Shown: positions 1 to 5,936 of the stretch, one piece after another
Layout: each line of letters opens with the position of its first letter
Numbering within the stretch: the first letter of the stretch is position 1
Origin: Planctomycetaceae bacterium
GTDB lineage: Bacteria; Planctomycetota; Planctomycetia; Planctomycetales; Planctomycetaceae
Reading direction: 5' to 3'
NCBI GenBank assembly: GCA_029259875.1
Contig: JAJDEK010000556.1
Coordinates: 1 to 5,936, forward strand
Length of the DNA stretch: 5,936 nt
The notes under the pieces: generated by a model
Told to the model about the DNA's origin: nothing
The model's input: only the letters and a program-made list of their open reading frames with translations
The model's database searches: none
Translations under genes and position numbers: made by a program

Positions 1-1240
1 AATGTGGGTAATGCCAATACAAGGCCTCTCGATTCAAACTTGACGCACCTTTCAACAAAGGTTTCAGACTGACGCCATCCTGATGTTGCTCGGGTTTGGC
101 GGGCAGTCCGGCCAGATCGAGAATCGTTGGGTAAAAATCGACGCTGATAACCGGTTCATCGCAAATGCTTCCTGGTTTCGTGCCGCCCGGCCAGCGAATC
201 AGAAACACTTCACGAATGCCCCCTTCATACAACCAACCCTTACCTCCTCTGAGTGGGAGATTCGATGTGGGGGAGCCTTCGGAAGTACTCAAGCCACCAT
301 TGTCGGCAGACAAGATGACCACTGTATTCTCAGCCAAGCCTGATTCCTCTAATTGTTTCAGTACCTTACCTACTGCACGATCCATCGATTCCACCATCGC
401 CGCATACACGGCATGATTTTGCAAAATCCGCACGCGTCGCTTCTCTTTAACGGCAAACACCTGCTCCTCGTCGACAAATTCTTTCTGGTTTGTTAATCCT
501 AACCGTCGCGCCTTCGCCCGGTATTTGGCGACTAATGGCTTAGGTCCCATCAAAGGCGTGTGCACGGAATAGAAAGAAAGATACGCAAAGAAAGGTTGCT
601 CTCGATGTTCTTCAATAAACTTAGCAGTTTCACTGGCAAGTCGATCGGGAAGATGCTCACCATCAGGTCCATCGATTAAACGTGGGTTCCCATAAGGAGA
701 GAAATATTTCTTACCGCCATACGGACCGCCACGCTCCCAACCAGCACGATTTACATCGAAACCCTGCTTTTCCGGCCAGAAGTCTTCTGTTGGTCCCAAG
801 TGCCACTTCCCTGCGAAAAATGTAGAGTATCCATGTTCTTTGAGTGCTTCAGCAATCGTCACTTCATTTAAAGGCATTCGATTATTCAACGGCGCAGGTA
901 GGAATTTGCCTGCTCGTTTACCAGAAAAGAAATTCGTAGCATCTACACGCGTCGGATATTTTCCCGTCATAATACTGTAACGTGTGGGACTACATACAGG
1001 ATTGGCAGCATAGCCGTTAGTAAAACGCATCCCCGTCTTCGCAAGTTGATCAATATGCGGTGTCTCATAGAAAGTCTTTGGATTATTACAGCCGACATCC
1101 ATGTAGCCGAGATCATCCACTAAAATGAATACAAAGTTCAGCGGCTTTTGTTTAGCTTTATCAGCAGCGAACACAAATGTGCTCTCGAGGACTAACAAAG
1201 TTAAGATCAATACCGGAATACAGCGCGCCATCAGTTTCAT
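1..1240 (-). CDS. Secreted type I (formylglycine) sulfatase, C-terminus cut by window edge
   Basis: This gene encodes an arylsulfatase-type enzyme that hydrolyses sulfate esters, probably on sulfated polysaccharides or other organic sulfates outside the cytoplasm. The 413 visible codons stay open to the left edge, so the tail, probably a few dozen residues, is missing. Residues 1-26 look like a signal peptide with a hydrophobic core and likely cleavage after VFA or VFAA; Glu19 inside the core is slightly unusual. Visible motifs are metal-binding DDLG (D42, D43), the CSPTR formylglycine signature (C83, R87), GKWHLG (K145, H147), HTPL (H227), ADNGG (D313, N314) and RGGKGWLYEGG (K334). These are the expected catalytic and metal ligands, so it should be active once C83 is matured. 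The ATG at 1240 has a weak GGGG (1250-1253) nine bases upstream. It starts 26 bases after the regulator gene on the same strand, so co-transcription is plausible. The substrate cannot be assigned from sequence alone. Confidence 0.95.
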   Translation of the reverse strand, partial: MKLMARCIPVLILTLLVLESTFVFAADKAKQKPLNFVFILVDDLGYMDVGCNNPKTFYETPHIDQLAKTGMRFTNGYAANPVCSPTRYSIMTGKYPTRVDATNFFSGKRAGKFLPAPLNNRMPLNEVTIAEALKEHGYSTFFAGKWHLGPTEDFWPEKQGFDVNRAGWERGGPYGGKKYFSPYGNPRLIDGPDGEHLPDRLASETAKFIEEHREQPFFAYLSFYSVHTPLMGPKPLVAKYRAKARRLGLTNQKEFVDEEQVFAVKEKRRVRILQNHAVYAAMVESMDRAVGKVLKQLEESGLAENTVVILSADNGGLSTSEGSPTSNLPLRGGKGWLYEGGIREVFLIRWPGGTKPGSICDEPVISVDFYPTILDLAGLPAKPEQHQDGVSLKPLLKGASSLNREALYWHYPH

Positions 1241-1266
1241 ATTGAATTACCCCAGTTGAATGTTCT

Positions 1267-2679
1267 TCAGCTATTTTCAATACCGTATTGTTTTAGTTTC
1301 TTGCTCAATGTGGTTCGATGCAACCCCAGACAGCGTGCTGCCGGTGCACATTGCCCATGAAATTTGTCCAAAGCAACCTCCATCAGGGGAGGTTCGATCA
1401 GTGCTAGAAGTTTTTCATAGAGATTCGTGGCCTGATCCGGATCAGCCAACTGTTGCTCGGCCCACTGCTTGAGCAACTCGATGATCATTGCATCAGAGTC
1501 TGCATCGGATTCTTCGATTCCCAGAAATGATTTAGAAACGGGAGCTGGTAGATCTTCAGGCAGGATGGTTCCCCCGCGTGCACGCAAGGCCGCATGTTCA
1601 ATCGAATTTCTCAATTCACGTACATTTCCATACCAGGGACGTTGCTCCAGTTCTGTAACGGCTTCAGCGGTCAACCGATGTTGCATGCCAGTCTGACGGT
1701 CTACAAATCGCTCCAGGAAAAATTCGGCAAGAGTGCAAATATCCCCCACGCGCTTTCTTAACGGAGGGATGTCAATCTGAAACGTACACAATCGAAAATA
1801 GAGGTCATGTCGAAACTTTCCCTGTTTGATTAATGATTCCAGGTTCCGGTGTGTGGCCGCGATCACACGAAAGTTTGTTTTAACCCGTTTGTTTGAGCCC
1901 ACAGGCAAAACTTCTCCCTCTTCGAGAGCCCGTAAAAGTTTGATCTGAATCGGTAGCGGGATGTCGGCGACTTCATCCAGAAACAAGGTTCCCTGATCGG
2001 CCTGTTCTAAAAAGCCAATCCGCGATGATTCTGCTCCCGTGAACGCTCCTTGTAGATGACCGAAGAGTTCACTTTCTGCCAGACCTTCACTAAGGGAAGC
2101 AATGTTGACTGCGACAAAAGGTCCTGAGGATCTTTCACTGAATCGATGAATGGCTTGTGCCGCCAGTTCCTTACCTGTTCCACTTTCACCAGAAAGCAGA
2201 ACACTCGCTTCTGATCCGGAAACGAGCGCGATGGACTTGAACACTTCTTGCATTTCCGGCGTGGAGCCAACCAAACCGTCCACTTGCCGAGTTTCTACAA
2301 CCGATGGTTGCTCACGCCGCGATTCATTGATGGCTTTATCAAGCACCTGTTCCATTTGATTTAGATCGAAGGGCTTCACGATATAATCGAAGGCACCGTT
2401 GCGAACTGCTTCGACCGCTGTTTGTAAATCACCGTAAGCAGTAATGACGATCACGGGCACAGGGCCAACACGATCACGAAGCCCTTGCATGGCAGTCAAC
2501 CCGTCCATACCTGGCAACCGCACATCCATCACAATGACATCTGGACGATCTTCCTCGGCAAGACTGAGCGCCTGCTCTGCAGACGACGCCGTCATAACCT
2601 GATGGCCATGACTTTCGCCCAATTGACTTAACCCCCAGCAGATGGATTCTTCATCATCAACGATTAGTAATTTCGACAC
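1267..2679 (-). CDS. Sigma-54-dependent NtrC-family response regulator
   Basis: This cytoplasmic transcription activator is the likely partner of the kinase encoded just upstream. Numbered from the preferred GTG start (470 aa), a receiver domain spans about residues 1-120, with acidic pocket D8/D9, phospho-acceptor D52, T80 and K102. A linker leads to an AAA+ domain (about 135-375) with Walker A GESGTGKE (164-171), an intact GAFTGA loop (211-216) that contacts sigma-54, Walker B LFLDE (D235, E236) and arginines in the FRHDLYFRL segment (R290, R296). A Fis-type helix-turn-helix occupies about 444-467 (LGLHRTTLSKKLKQYGI). Domain order and length are those of an NtrC-class enhancer-binding protein. 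An upstream ATG at 2694 or 2685 would add 5 or 2 codons, but the Shine-Dalgarno sequence fits GTG 2679 best. The gene overlaps the kinase by 23 bases. Family is certain; a role in nitrogen control is not shown, so no ntrC symbol is given. Confidence 0.96.
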   Translation of the reverse strand: MSKLLIVDDEESICWGLSQLGESHGHQVMTASSAEQALSLAEEDRPDVIVMDVRLPGMDGLTAMQGLRDRVGPVPVIVITAYGDLQTAVEAVRNGAFDYIVKPFDLNQMEQVLDKAINESRREQPSVVETRQVDGLVGSTPEMQEVFKSIALVSGSEASVLLSGESGTGKELAAQAIHRFSERSSGPFVAVNIASLSEGLAESELFGHLQGAFTGAESSRIGFLEQADQGTLFLDEVADIPLPIQIKLLRALEEGEVLPVGSNKRVKTNFRVIAATHRNLESLIKQGKFRHDLYFRLCTFQIDIPPLRKRVGDICTLAEFFLERFVDRQTGMQHRLTAEAVTELEQRPWYGNVRELRNSIEHAALRARGGTILPEDLPAPVSKSFLGIEESDADSDAMIIELLKQWAEQQLADPDQATNLYEKLLALIEPPLMEVALDKFHGQCAPAARCLGLHRTTLSKKLKQYGIENS

Positions 2680-4081
2680 GCTCATTCTCCGCATTCACCA
2701 AAGGCAAATCGACGATAAAATACGTCTCCTGATTCCGCCGCTCCCAGCGAATCTGCCCGGCATGATTCTTCACGATTTCTCTGGCCACAAATAGGCCTAA
2801 TCCCGTTCCATCTTTTTTGCCTGTCACCAGTGGCTCAAACATTTTACTGACAATTTTCGAATCTGGACCGGCTCCTGTATCCTGTACTTCCAAAGTAACA
2901 GACTCTGGACTACTTTGAAATAGCCTGATACTGACTAGGCCGATATCTGCTACCGCCGAGCTCTGTTCTAGCTCAACGGGAACTGCCGCTTCAATCGCGT
3001 TCAATATCAGATTAGAAATCAGTTGTTCCAAAGATTCGGCATCGCCCTGAACTGTAATTGAATCCCCGACGGCTCTGTTTTCCAGTTTGATCCCAAAATG
3101 TTTGGCGGTCGGCGTGACCAGACTTACTACTTTAGAAATGATCTCACTCAAACAGACGGGCTCAAAACGTGAAACATCGCCGCCTTTATTCTCCAGAAAA
3201 CTTTGTAAATATTGTTCAATCATCAATAGCTGACGATTGGCGACCTGCAACGATTCGTCCTGACTCTCCGGGCATTTACGGAGATGCAAATCCAAAGCAA
3301 TGCGACAACCCGTGACGGCATTACGTAATTGATGCGCGATCGCACCTCGCAGTTGCCCCAACGTTTTCAACCGCTCACTGCGTTTGATCTCATCTTCATA
3401 ATCACCTAACAGTTCTGCCATCTGATTGATGGAAATACTCAAATCACGAATTTCATCATCTCGGGTCGGCTGAATCATGGGTTGAAAATCCCCATGTGCG
3501 ATCTGCGCGACTTTTTTGTCCAACCGCTGCAATGGCCGCGTAACGCGGGCTGCAATCACCGTTGCCAGAAACGCTACCACTGCCAACGCAATACTGCCTG
3601 CGATCAGAGAAGGATAAATGGCGTTCGACAACGCTTCTCGATATTCTTTCACAGGGTAATAAATATGTAAATACTGTTGCCCCTGTGTTTTGGGACGTTG
3701 TTGAATTTTTACGACGGTATGAAAAAAAGGGGCATCGCCAGTTTGAATCACATCGGAACTCTGTAACTCGTTCCACGCAGGCGGTTCATGTGAAACTGTC
3801 TGTGGTACAAAATCAGGCCGTGTCGAAGAGAGGACTTCACCATTCTGGCTCACGAGTACAAAATCAGCACCTGAAAGTCCCTTTGTTTGCTTTAAAACCG
3901 TTTCGGTTAAAGGAAATGTAGCATCATTCAAAGTCTGCGCAATTTGACGAAACTGATCACGAATCTGTAACTTGATCTGATTGGTGGAAAGATAAGCGTG
4001 TAATAGAGTCACACTCACAATGGCGCAAACCATAATTCCCACCATGGGGATGAGAATCTGATATCTCAACGGCCAGCGCAT
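2657..4081 (-). CDS. Membrane-bound sensor histidine kinase with HAMP domain
   Basis: This 474-residue inner-membrane sensor kinase probably phosphorylates the NtrC-type regulator encoded next to it. A first transmembrane helix (about 8-30) and a second (about 157-179) enclose an extracytoplasmic sensor of roughly 125 residues. The segment FVLVSQNGEVLSST in that sensor resembles a Cache/PAS-like fold, which is inference. A HAMP linker follows (about 180-232, with TRPLQRLDKKV and DDEIRDLSISINQMAELL). The dimerisation helix carries the phospho-accepting H250 in AHQLRNAVTG, where the usual acidic residue after the histidine is Gln251, while N254 is kept. The ATPase domain has an N-box with N361, G1 box DTGAGP (401-406), F-box FEPL (415-418) and G2 box GTGLGL (425-430), all intact. 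The ATG at 4081 has no convincing Shine-Dalgarno sequence, but it puts the first membrane helix at the N-terminus as expected. The 3' end overlaps the regulator gene. The ligand is unknown. Confidence 0.95.
   Translation of the reverse strand: MRWPLRYQILIPMVGIMVCAIVSVTLLHAYLSTNQIKLQIRDQFRQIAQTLNDATFPLTETVLKQTKGLSGADFVLVSQNGEVLSSTRPDFVPQTVSHEPPAWNELQSSDVIQTGDAPFFHTVVKIQQRPKTQGQQYLHIYYPVKEYREALSNAIYPSLIAGSIALAVVAFLATVIAARVTRPLQRLDKKVAQIAHGDFQPMIQPTRDDEIRDLSISINQMAELLGDYEDEIKRSERLKTLGQLRGAIAHQLRNAVTGCRIALDLHLRKCPESQDESLQVANRQLLMIEQYLQSFLENKGGDVSRFEPVCLSEIISKVVSLVTPTAKHFGIKLENRAVGDSITVQGDAESLEQLISNLILNAIEAAVPVELEQSSAVADIGLVSIRLFQSSPESVTLEVQDTGAGPDSKIVSKMFEPLVTGKKDGTGLGLFVAREIVKNHAGQIRWERRNQETYFIVDLPLVNAENERVEITNR
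2677..2690 (-). promoter_or_regulatory. Ribosome binding site that selects the GTG start of the regulator
   Basis: On the minus strand GGAG lies at 2690-2687, seven bases before GTG at 2679. The alternative ATG at 2685 is only one base from this GGAG. The ATG at 2694 lies upstream of it, preceded only by GGTGA that directly abuts it. The GTG start gives an N-terminus reading MSKLLIVDDE, the usual beginning of NtrC-type receivers with the first strand at once. This site lies inside the end of the kinase gene, consistent with translational coupling. Confidence 0.6.
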
Positions 4082-4140
4082 CGTCAGGGCTGCTTTCTCT
4101 TGCTGTAAAAAGAAACGGGGTCAATCGTCTTCATTTTAAG

Positions 4141-4164
4141 TCATGTGGGGAGCAGAAAACATGA
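4141..4164. promoter_or_regulatory. Inverted repeat, candidate activator binding site
   Basis: TCATGT (4141-4146) and ACATGA (4159-4164) form perfect 6-base arms around a 12-base spacer. The centre lies about 240 bases upstream of the predicted sigma-54 transcription start and about 70 bases upstream of the kinase start codon. It could therefore serve either direction. Short dyads occur by chance, so this is only a candidate. Confidence 0.25.
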
Positions 4165-4199
4165 TTAACCTGATAGATCAACCAGATTTATCGCACAGC

Positions 4200-4220
4200 T
4201 ATTCCCATTACTTGAGAATA
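4200..4220. promoter_or_regulatory. Inverted repeat, candidate upstream activator site
   Basis: TATTC (4200-4204) and GAATA (4216-4220) form perfect 5-base arms around 11 bases. The centre is about 186 bases upstream of the predicted sigma-54 start, a distance from which enhancer-binding proteins act by DNA looping. The arms do not share a sequence with the dyad at 4141-4164, which weakens the case that both bind one protein. Confidence 0.2.
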
Positions 4221-4268
4221 CGAGCAAGTAAATATGTCGTACATTTCAGCGCCTCTGTCTATTTAAAG

Positions 4269-4283
4269 AACACCTTTGGGGTT
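4269..4283. promoter_or_regulatory. Imperfect dyad, candidate upstream activator site
   Basis: AACACC (4269-4274) and GGGGTT (4278-4283) pair at five of six positions around TTT. The centre is about 120 bases upstream of the predicted transcription start, within the usual range for NtrC-type enhancers. There is no second copy in the region to confirm it. Confidence 0.2.
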
Positions 4284-4368
4284 TGTTGACAGCCTGAATA
4301 GATCTCAATTCGCTATAAACCGAACTCTAGACTCTGGAAATTGCGGAAGTCCCTTGAAAACAGTCACT

Positions 4369-4385
4369 TTGGTACACATTTTGCT
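4369..4385 (+). promoter_or_regulatory. Sigma-54 (-24/-12) promoter of the DUF1559 gene
   Basis: The sequence TTGGTACACATTTTGCT matches the sigma-54 consensus TGGCAC-R-N4-TTGC-W with a single mismatch (T for C after GG). The invariant GG (4371-4372) and GC (4383-4384) are separated by exactly 10 bases. Placing GC at -13/-12 predicts transcription start near 4396 and a leader of about 49 bases before the ATG at 4445. It points at the DUF1559 gene and lies next to a gene for a GAFTGA-containing activator, the class such promoters absolutely require. Motif and spacing are seen directly; use in vivo is inferred. Confidence 0.78.
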
Positions 4386-4430
4386 TCGTTTTTCTTTAGA
4401 ATTAACCTTTAGAAAGACTATGAAAACGAC

Positions 4431-4436
4431 GAGGAA
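4431..4436 (+). promoter_or_regulatory. Ribosome binding site of the DUF1559 gene
   Basis: GAGGAA lies eight bases before ATG 4445, good spacing. A TTG directly before the ATG (4442-4444) is also in frame but would be only five bases away, so the ATG is preferred. Confidence 0.75.
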
Positions 4437-4444
4437 ACTCTTTG

Positions 4445-5449
4445 ATGCGCAACAGACGTGGATTTACATTAATCGAATTATTGGTGGTGATCGCCATTAT
4501 CGCGATCTTAATCGCCCTGCTCTTGCCGGCAGTCCAGCAGGCACGCGAAGCGGCTCGCCGAACTCAGTGTAAAAATCACTTGAAACAATTAGGGTTGGCA
4601 GTTCATAACTACGCCAGCAGTTACCGCTATCTGCCCCCGGGAGCAAGCATTGACCTTTCCGTTTCTTCAACCGGAAATAATGGTTCATGGGGCGTGCATG
4701 GTCGTATCTTACCGTTGCTTGAACAGGGAAACCTTTACAATAACGTGGATCTCTCCATCGCCTGGGACTTCCAGACTGCCATCGATGGATTAAAGATCTC
4801 CGTCTATGCCTGCCCCAGTGACCCGAATAGCGATCGCGTACGTGATCCCGGTAGTGGAAGAGTGAAGTTGTACCCCACAAACTATGGTTTCAATTATGGA
4901 ACCTGGTTCGTGTACAACCCCGTCAATGGGAATGGTGGCGACGGCGCTATTTTTCCGAATGCGAGTTTGGCAATGGCAGCATTTACGGATGGAACCAGCA
5001 ATACTCTGCTGGCAGCGGAAGTGAAGGGCTGGCAACCCTACACGAGGAACGGTGGCCCACCAACGACAACGATTCCAGATACGGCAGCCGATGCTGCAAC
5101 TATCACTGCATCAGGAACAAGTTTTAAAGTAAATACAGGGCATACTGAATGGCCCGATGGCCGAGTGCATCACACCGGTTTTACCGTCACGATGAATCCC
5201 AATACGCATGTGTCATATTCCAATGCGGGAACAGACTATGATGCCGACTTCAATTCCTGGCAGGAAGGGAAAGACGGAAGTGCTGGCTCTCCAACCTATG
5301 CTATCATTACTTCACGGAGTTATCATACAGGGATCGTCAATACCGTTCTGGTGGATGGTTCGGTGCGTTCGATCAGCGAAAATATTTCGCTTAGTATCTG
5401 GCGTGCCTTGGGTACGCGTAGTGGTGGCGAAGTCCTGGGCGAATTCTGA
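4445..5449 (+). CDS. DUF1559 protein with type IV prepilin-like N-terminus
   Basis: This 334-residue protein belongs to the DUF1559 family typical of Planctomycetota. It opens with a prepilin leader: RRGFTLIE gives cleavage between G6 and F7, with E11 as residue 5 of the mature form. A long hydrophobic helix follows (about 9-29), then the family's [18 protein letters not shown] segment. A prepilin peptidase would be expected to process it, leaving it anchored in or assembled at the membrane with the globular part outside the cytoplasm. Further family marks are CPSDP (123-127), [11 protein letters not shown] (182-192) and the C-terminal H-X9-DG motif (H294, D304, G305). The length is usual for the family. 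The stretch 195-290 is rich in Thr, Gly and Asn and is probably the variable surface. It is preceded by a sigma-54 promoter and followed by a strong terminator, so it is probably a single-gene transcript. The family's molecular function is not established; calling it a structural pseudopilin is inference. Confidence 0.96.
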   Translation: MRNRRGFTLIELLVVIAIIAILIALLLPAVQQAREAARRTQCKNHLKQLGLAVHNYASSYRYLPPGASIDLSVSSTGNNGSWGVHGRILPLLEQGNLYNNVDLSIAWDFQTAIDGLKISVYACPSDPNSDRVRDPGSGRVKLYPTNYGFNYGTWFVYNPVNGNGGDGAIFPNASLAMAAFTDGTSNTLLAAEVKGWQPYTRNGGPPTTTIPDTAADAATITASGTSFKVNTGHTEWPDGRVHHTGFTVTMNPNTHVSYSNAGTDYDADFNSWQEGKDGSAGSPTYAIITSRSYHTGIVNTVLVDGSVRSISENISLSIWRALGTRSGGEVLGEF

Positions 5450-5475
5450 TTTTAAGAGCTGCACGACTCAAGGGT

Positions 5476-5511
5476 AAGGAGTTGATCTGGTTTCAGATGA
5501 ACTCCTTTTTT
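5476..5511 (+). terminator. Intrinsic terminator after the DUF1559 gene
   Basis: AAGGAGTT (5476-5483) pairs with AACTCCTT (5500-5507). Inside this, ATCTG (5485-5489) pairs with CAGAT (5494-5498) around a GTTT loop, the two stems being separated by one G-G mismatch. The T-tract CCTTTTTT reaches 5511. The hairpin starts 27 bases after the stop codon, which suggests the upstream gene is transcribed alone. Confidence 0.88.
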
Positions 5512-5539
5512 CATGCAAAATGTATTGCCGTTGAAAGCT

Positions 5540-5568
5540 TTGACATCGGATTAGAGTTTTCAATGATT
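5540..5568 (+). promoter_or_regulatory. Possible housekeeping promoter of the flavoprotein gene
   Basis: A perfect -35 TTGACA (5540-5545) is followed after 17 bases by AATGAT (5563-5568), which matches four of six -10 positions. Transcription would begin near 5575, leaving a leader of about 130 bases. It lies just after the terminator, where a new promoter is needed, but the -10 is weak. Confidence 0.3.
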
Positions 5569-5690
5569 GCCGAAACTACTAAAAAAGTATGAATTCCTCT
5601 TTCATAGCCTTCCATAAATTCCTTCTGATCTACAACAATGACATAATCAAGCAGAACGCTTTTCTGTTTTAGAGATTCTTCAAATAGATA

Positions 5691-5695
5691 AAGGA
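5691..5695 (+). promoter_or_regulatory. Ribosome binding site of the flavoprotein gene
   Basis: AAGGA lies nine bases before ATG 5705. An in-frame ATG at 5696 directly abuts this site and is too close to be used, so 5705 is preferred. Confidence 0.65.
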
Positions 5696-5704
5696 ATGAG
5701 AAGT

Positions 5705-5936
5705 ATGAGCTATCAACCTCGCATTTTGGCTTTCGCAGGCAGTACACGCGAAAACTCTTATAATAAACGTTTAGTGACAATTGCAGCGAACAGCGCCAGA
5801 GAATCAGGAGCCGATGTGAAACTGATTGACCTGCGCGATTTCCCCATGCCTTTATTTGATGAAGATCTGGAAACGAAAGAGGGGAAAAATGAAGCTGCAC
5901 GTGATTTCAAACAACTGCTGATTGATTGTGATGGCA
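5705..5936 (+). CDS. NADPH-dependent FMN reductase-family flavoprotein, 3' end cut by window edge
   Basis: The 77 visible codons are the N-terminal part of a flavodoxin-like NAD(P)H:FMN or quinone reductase; family members are usually about 180-200 residues, so more than half is missing. A first beta strand (RILAFAG, 6-12) leads into the FMN phosphate-binding loop G12-S-T-R-E-N-S18-Y-N20, matching the family pattern GSxRxxSxN. After a helix and a second strand (VKLIDLRDF) comes PLFDED (49-54), the conserved P-L-[FY]-x-x-D stretch of the family. There is no signal peptide, so the enzyme should be cytoplasmic. The strong terminator and about 190 bases separate it from the DUF1559 gene, so it is probably an independent unit unrelated to the two-component system. 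The exact electron acceptor cannot be told from this fragment. Confidence 0.88.
   Translation, partial: MSYQPRILAFAGSTRENSYNKRLVTIAANSARESGADVKLIDLRDFPMPLFDEDLETKEGKNEAARDFKQLLIDCDG

Larger units (their letters stand above)
4082..4444. other. Divergent intergenic regulatory region
   Basis: These 363 bases separate the kinase (leftward) from the DUF1559 gene (rightward) and are AT-rich relative to the genes. No convincing coding sequence is visible; the plus-strand frame entered at 4276 runs into the DUF1559 gene in the wrong frame and resembles no family. The right part holds the sigma-54 promoter (4369-4385) and the ribosome binding site (4431-4436). The left and middle parts hold several short dyads at 4141-4164, 4200-4220, 4234-4244 and 4269-4283 that could be activator sites. 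An 8-base direct repeat CTTTAGAA (4394-4401 and 4407-4414) straddles the predicted transcription start. No good housekeeping promoter for the kinase was found on the minus strand; the best -10-like element is TAAAAT within about 60 bases of its start, without a clear -35. Confidence 0.7.

Noticed and set aside
83..416. Plus-strand open frames within the sulfatase
   Set aside because: The minus strand here encodes the conserved ADNGG and RGGKGWLYEGG parts of the sulfatase, so these are antisense shadows.
1278..1290. Near-perfect palindrome CAATAC-C-GTATTG at the end of the regulator gene, considered as a terminator or operator before the sulfatase
   Set aside because: It lies in codons of the conserved C-terminal helix, has a one-base centre that cannot form a stable RNA loop at full length, and has no T-tract in the direction of transcription.
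3456..3921. Open frames on both strands inside the kinase gene
   Set aside because: They are shadows of a gene with continuous, well-ordered kinase motifs and show no domain-like composition of their own.
4193..4207. A minus-strand GG-N10-GC (TGG ... TGC) that could be a sigma-54 promoter for the kinase
   Set aside because: Only the GG/GC spacing and a few bases match; the CAC and TTGC parts are poor. GG-N10-GC alone is expected by chance in a region this size.
4286..4319. TTGACA (4286-4291) followed by TATAAA (4314-4319), looking like a housekeeping promoter for the DUF1559 gene
   Set aside because: The spacer is 22 bases, too long for a sigma-70-type promoter, and no acceptable -10 exists at 16-18 bases. 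The sigma-54 element nearer the gene is far better.
5511..5900. 129-residue minus-strand open frame across the spacer and the flavoprotein start
   Set aside because: It is antisense to a clear flavodoxin-fold coding start, overlaps a terminator, resembles no known family and has no credible ribosome binding site.
1..5936. Search for CRISPR arrays, insertion sequences, tRNA or rRNA genes and phage or defence genes
   Set aside because: No regularly spaced repeats, transposase motifs, terminal inverted repeats or recognisable structural RNA were seen. The window is regulatory and metabolic, not a mobile element.

Overview
The window reads as a piece of a planctomycete chromosome (phylum Planctomycetota). 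The clearest sign is the gene at 4445-5449. It encodes a DUF1559 protein with a type IV prepilin-like leader, a CPSDP motif, a [12 protein letters not shown] motif and a C-terminal H-X9-DG motif, a family hugely expanded in Planctomycetota. A secreted formylglycine sulfatase, also abundant in that phylum, fits. Base composition looks near 50% GC, which would suit a Gimesia-like lineage, but the genus is only a guess.

Layout. On the minus strand, read from right to left, lie a membrane histidine kinase (4081-2657), a sigma-54-dependent NtrC-type response regulator (start probably GTG at 2679, end 1267, overlapping the kinase) and a type I sulfatase (1240 to beyond the left edge, 26 bases after the regulator). 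The three are tightly packed with no terminator visible between them, so they may be one transcript. A 363-base divergent intergenic region follows (4082-4444). On the plus strand lie the DUF1559 gene (4445-5449) and a strong intrinsic terminator (5476-5511). After a short intergenic stretch comes the start of an NADPH-dependent FMN reductase-family flavoprotein (5705 to beyond the right edge).

How the parts may work together. The intergenic region carries a near-consensus sigma-54 promoter (4369-4385, TTGGTACACATTTTGCT, with exact GG-N10-GC spacing), pointed at the DUF1559 gene and about 60 bases upstream of its start codon. The regulator encoded next door has an intact GAFTGA loop, the element that contacts sigma-54. 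The simplest reading is a local circuit: an envelope signal sensed by the kinase activates the regulator, which drives the divergent pseudopilin-like gene from a sigma-54 promoter. The adjacent sulfatase may be co-expressed with the sensory pair. The promoter and protein motifs are seen directly; the circuit is inference. The signal, the DNA site bound by the regulator and the function of the DUF1559 protein cannot be read from the sequence.
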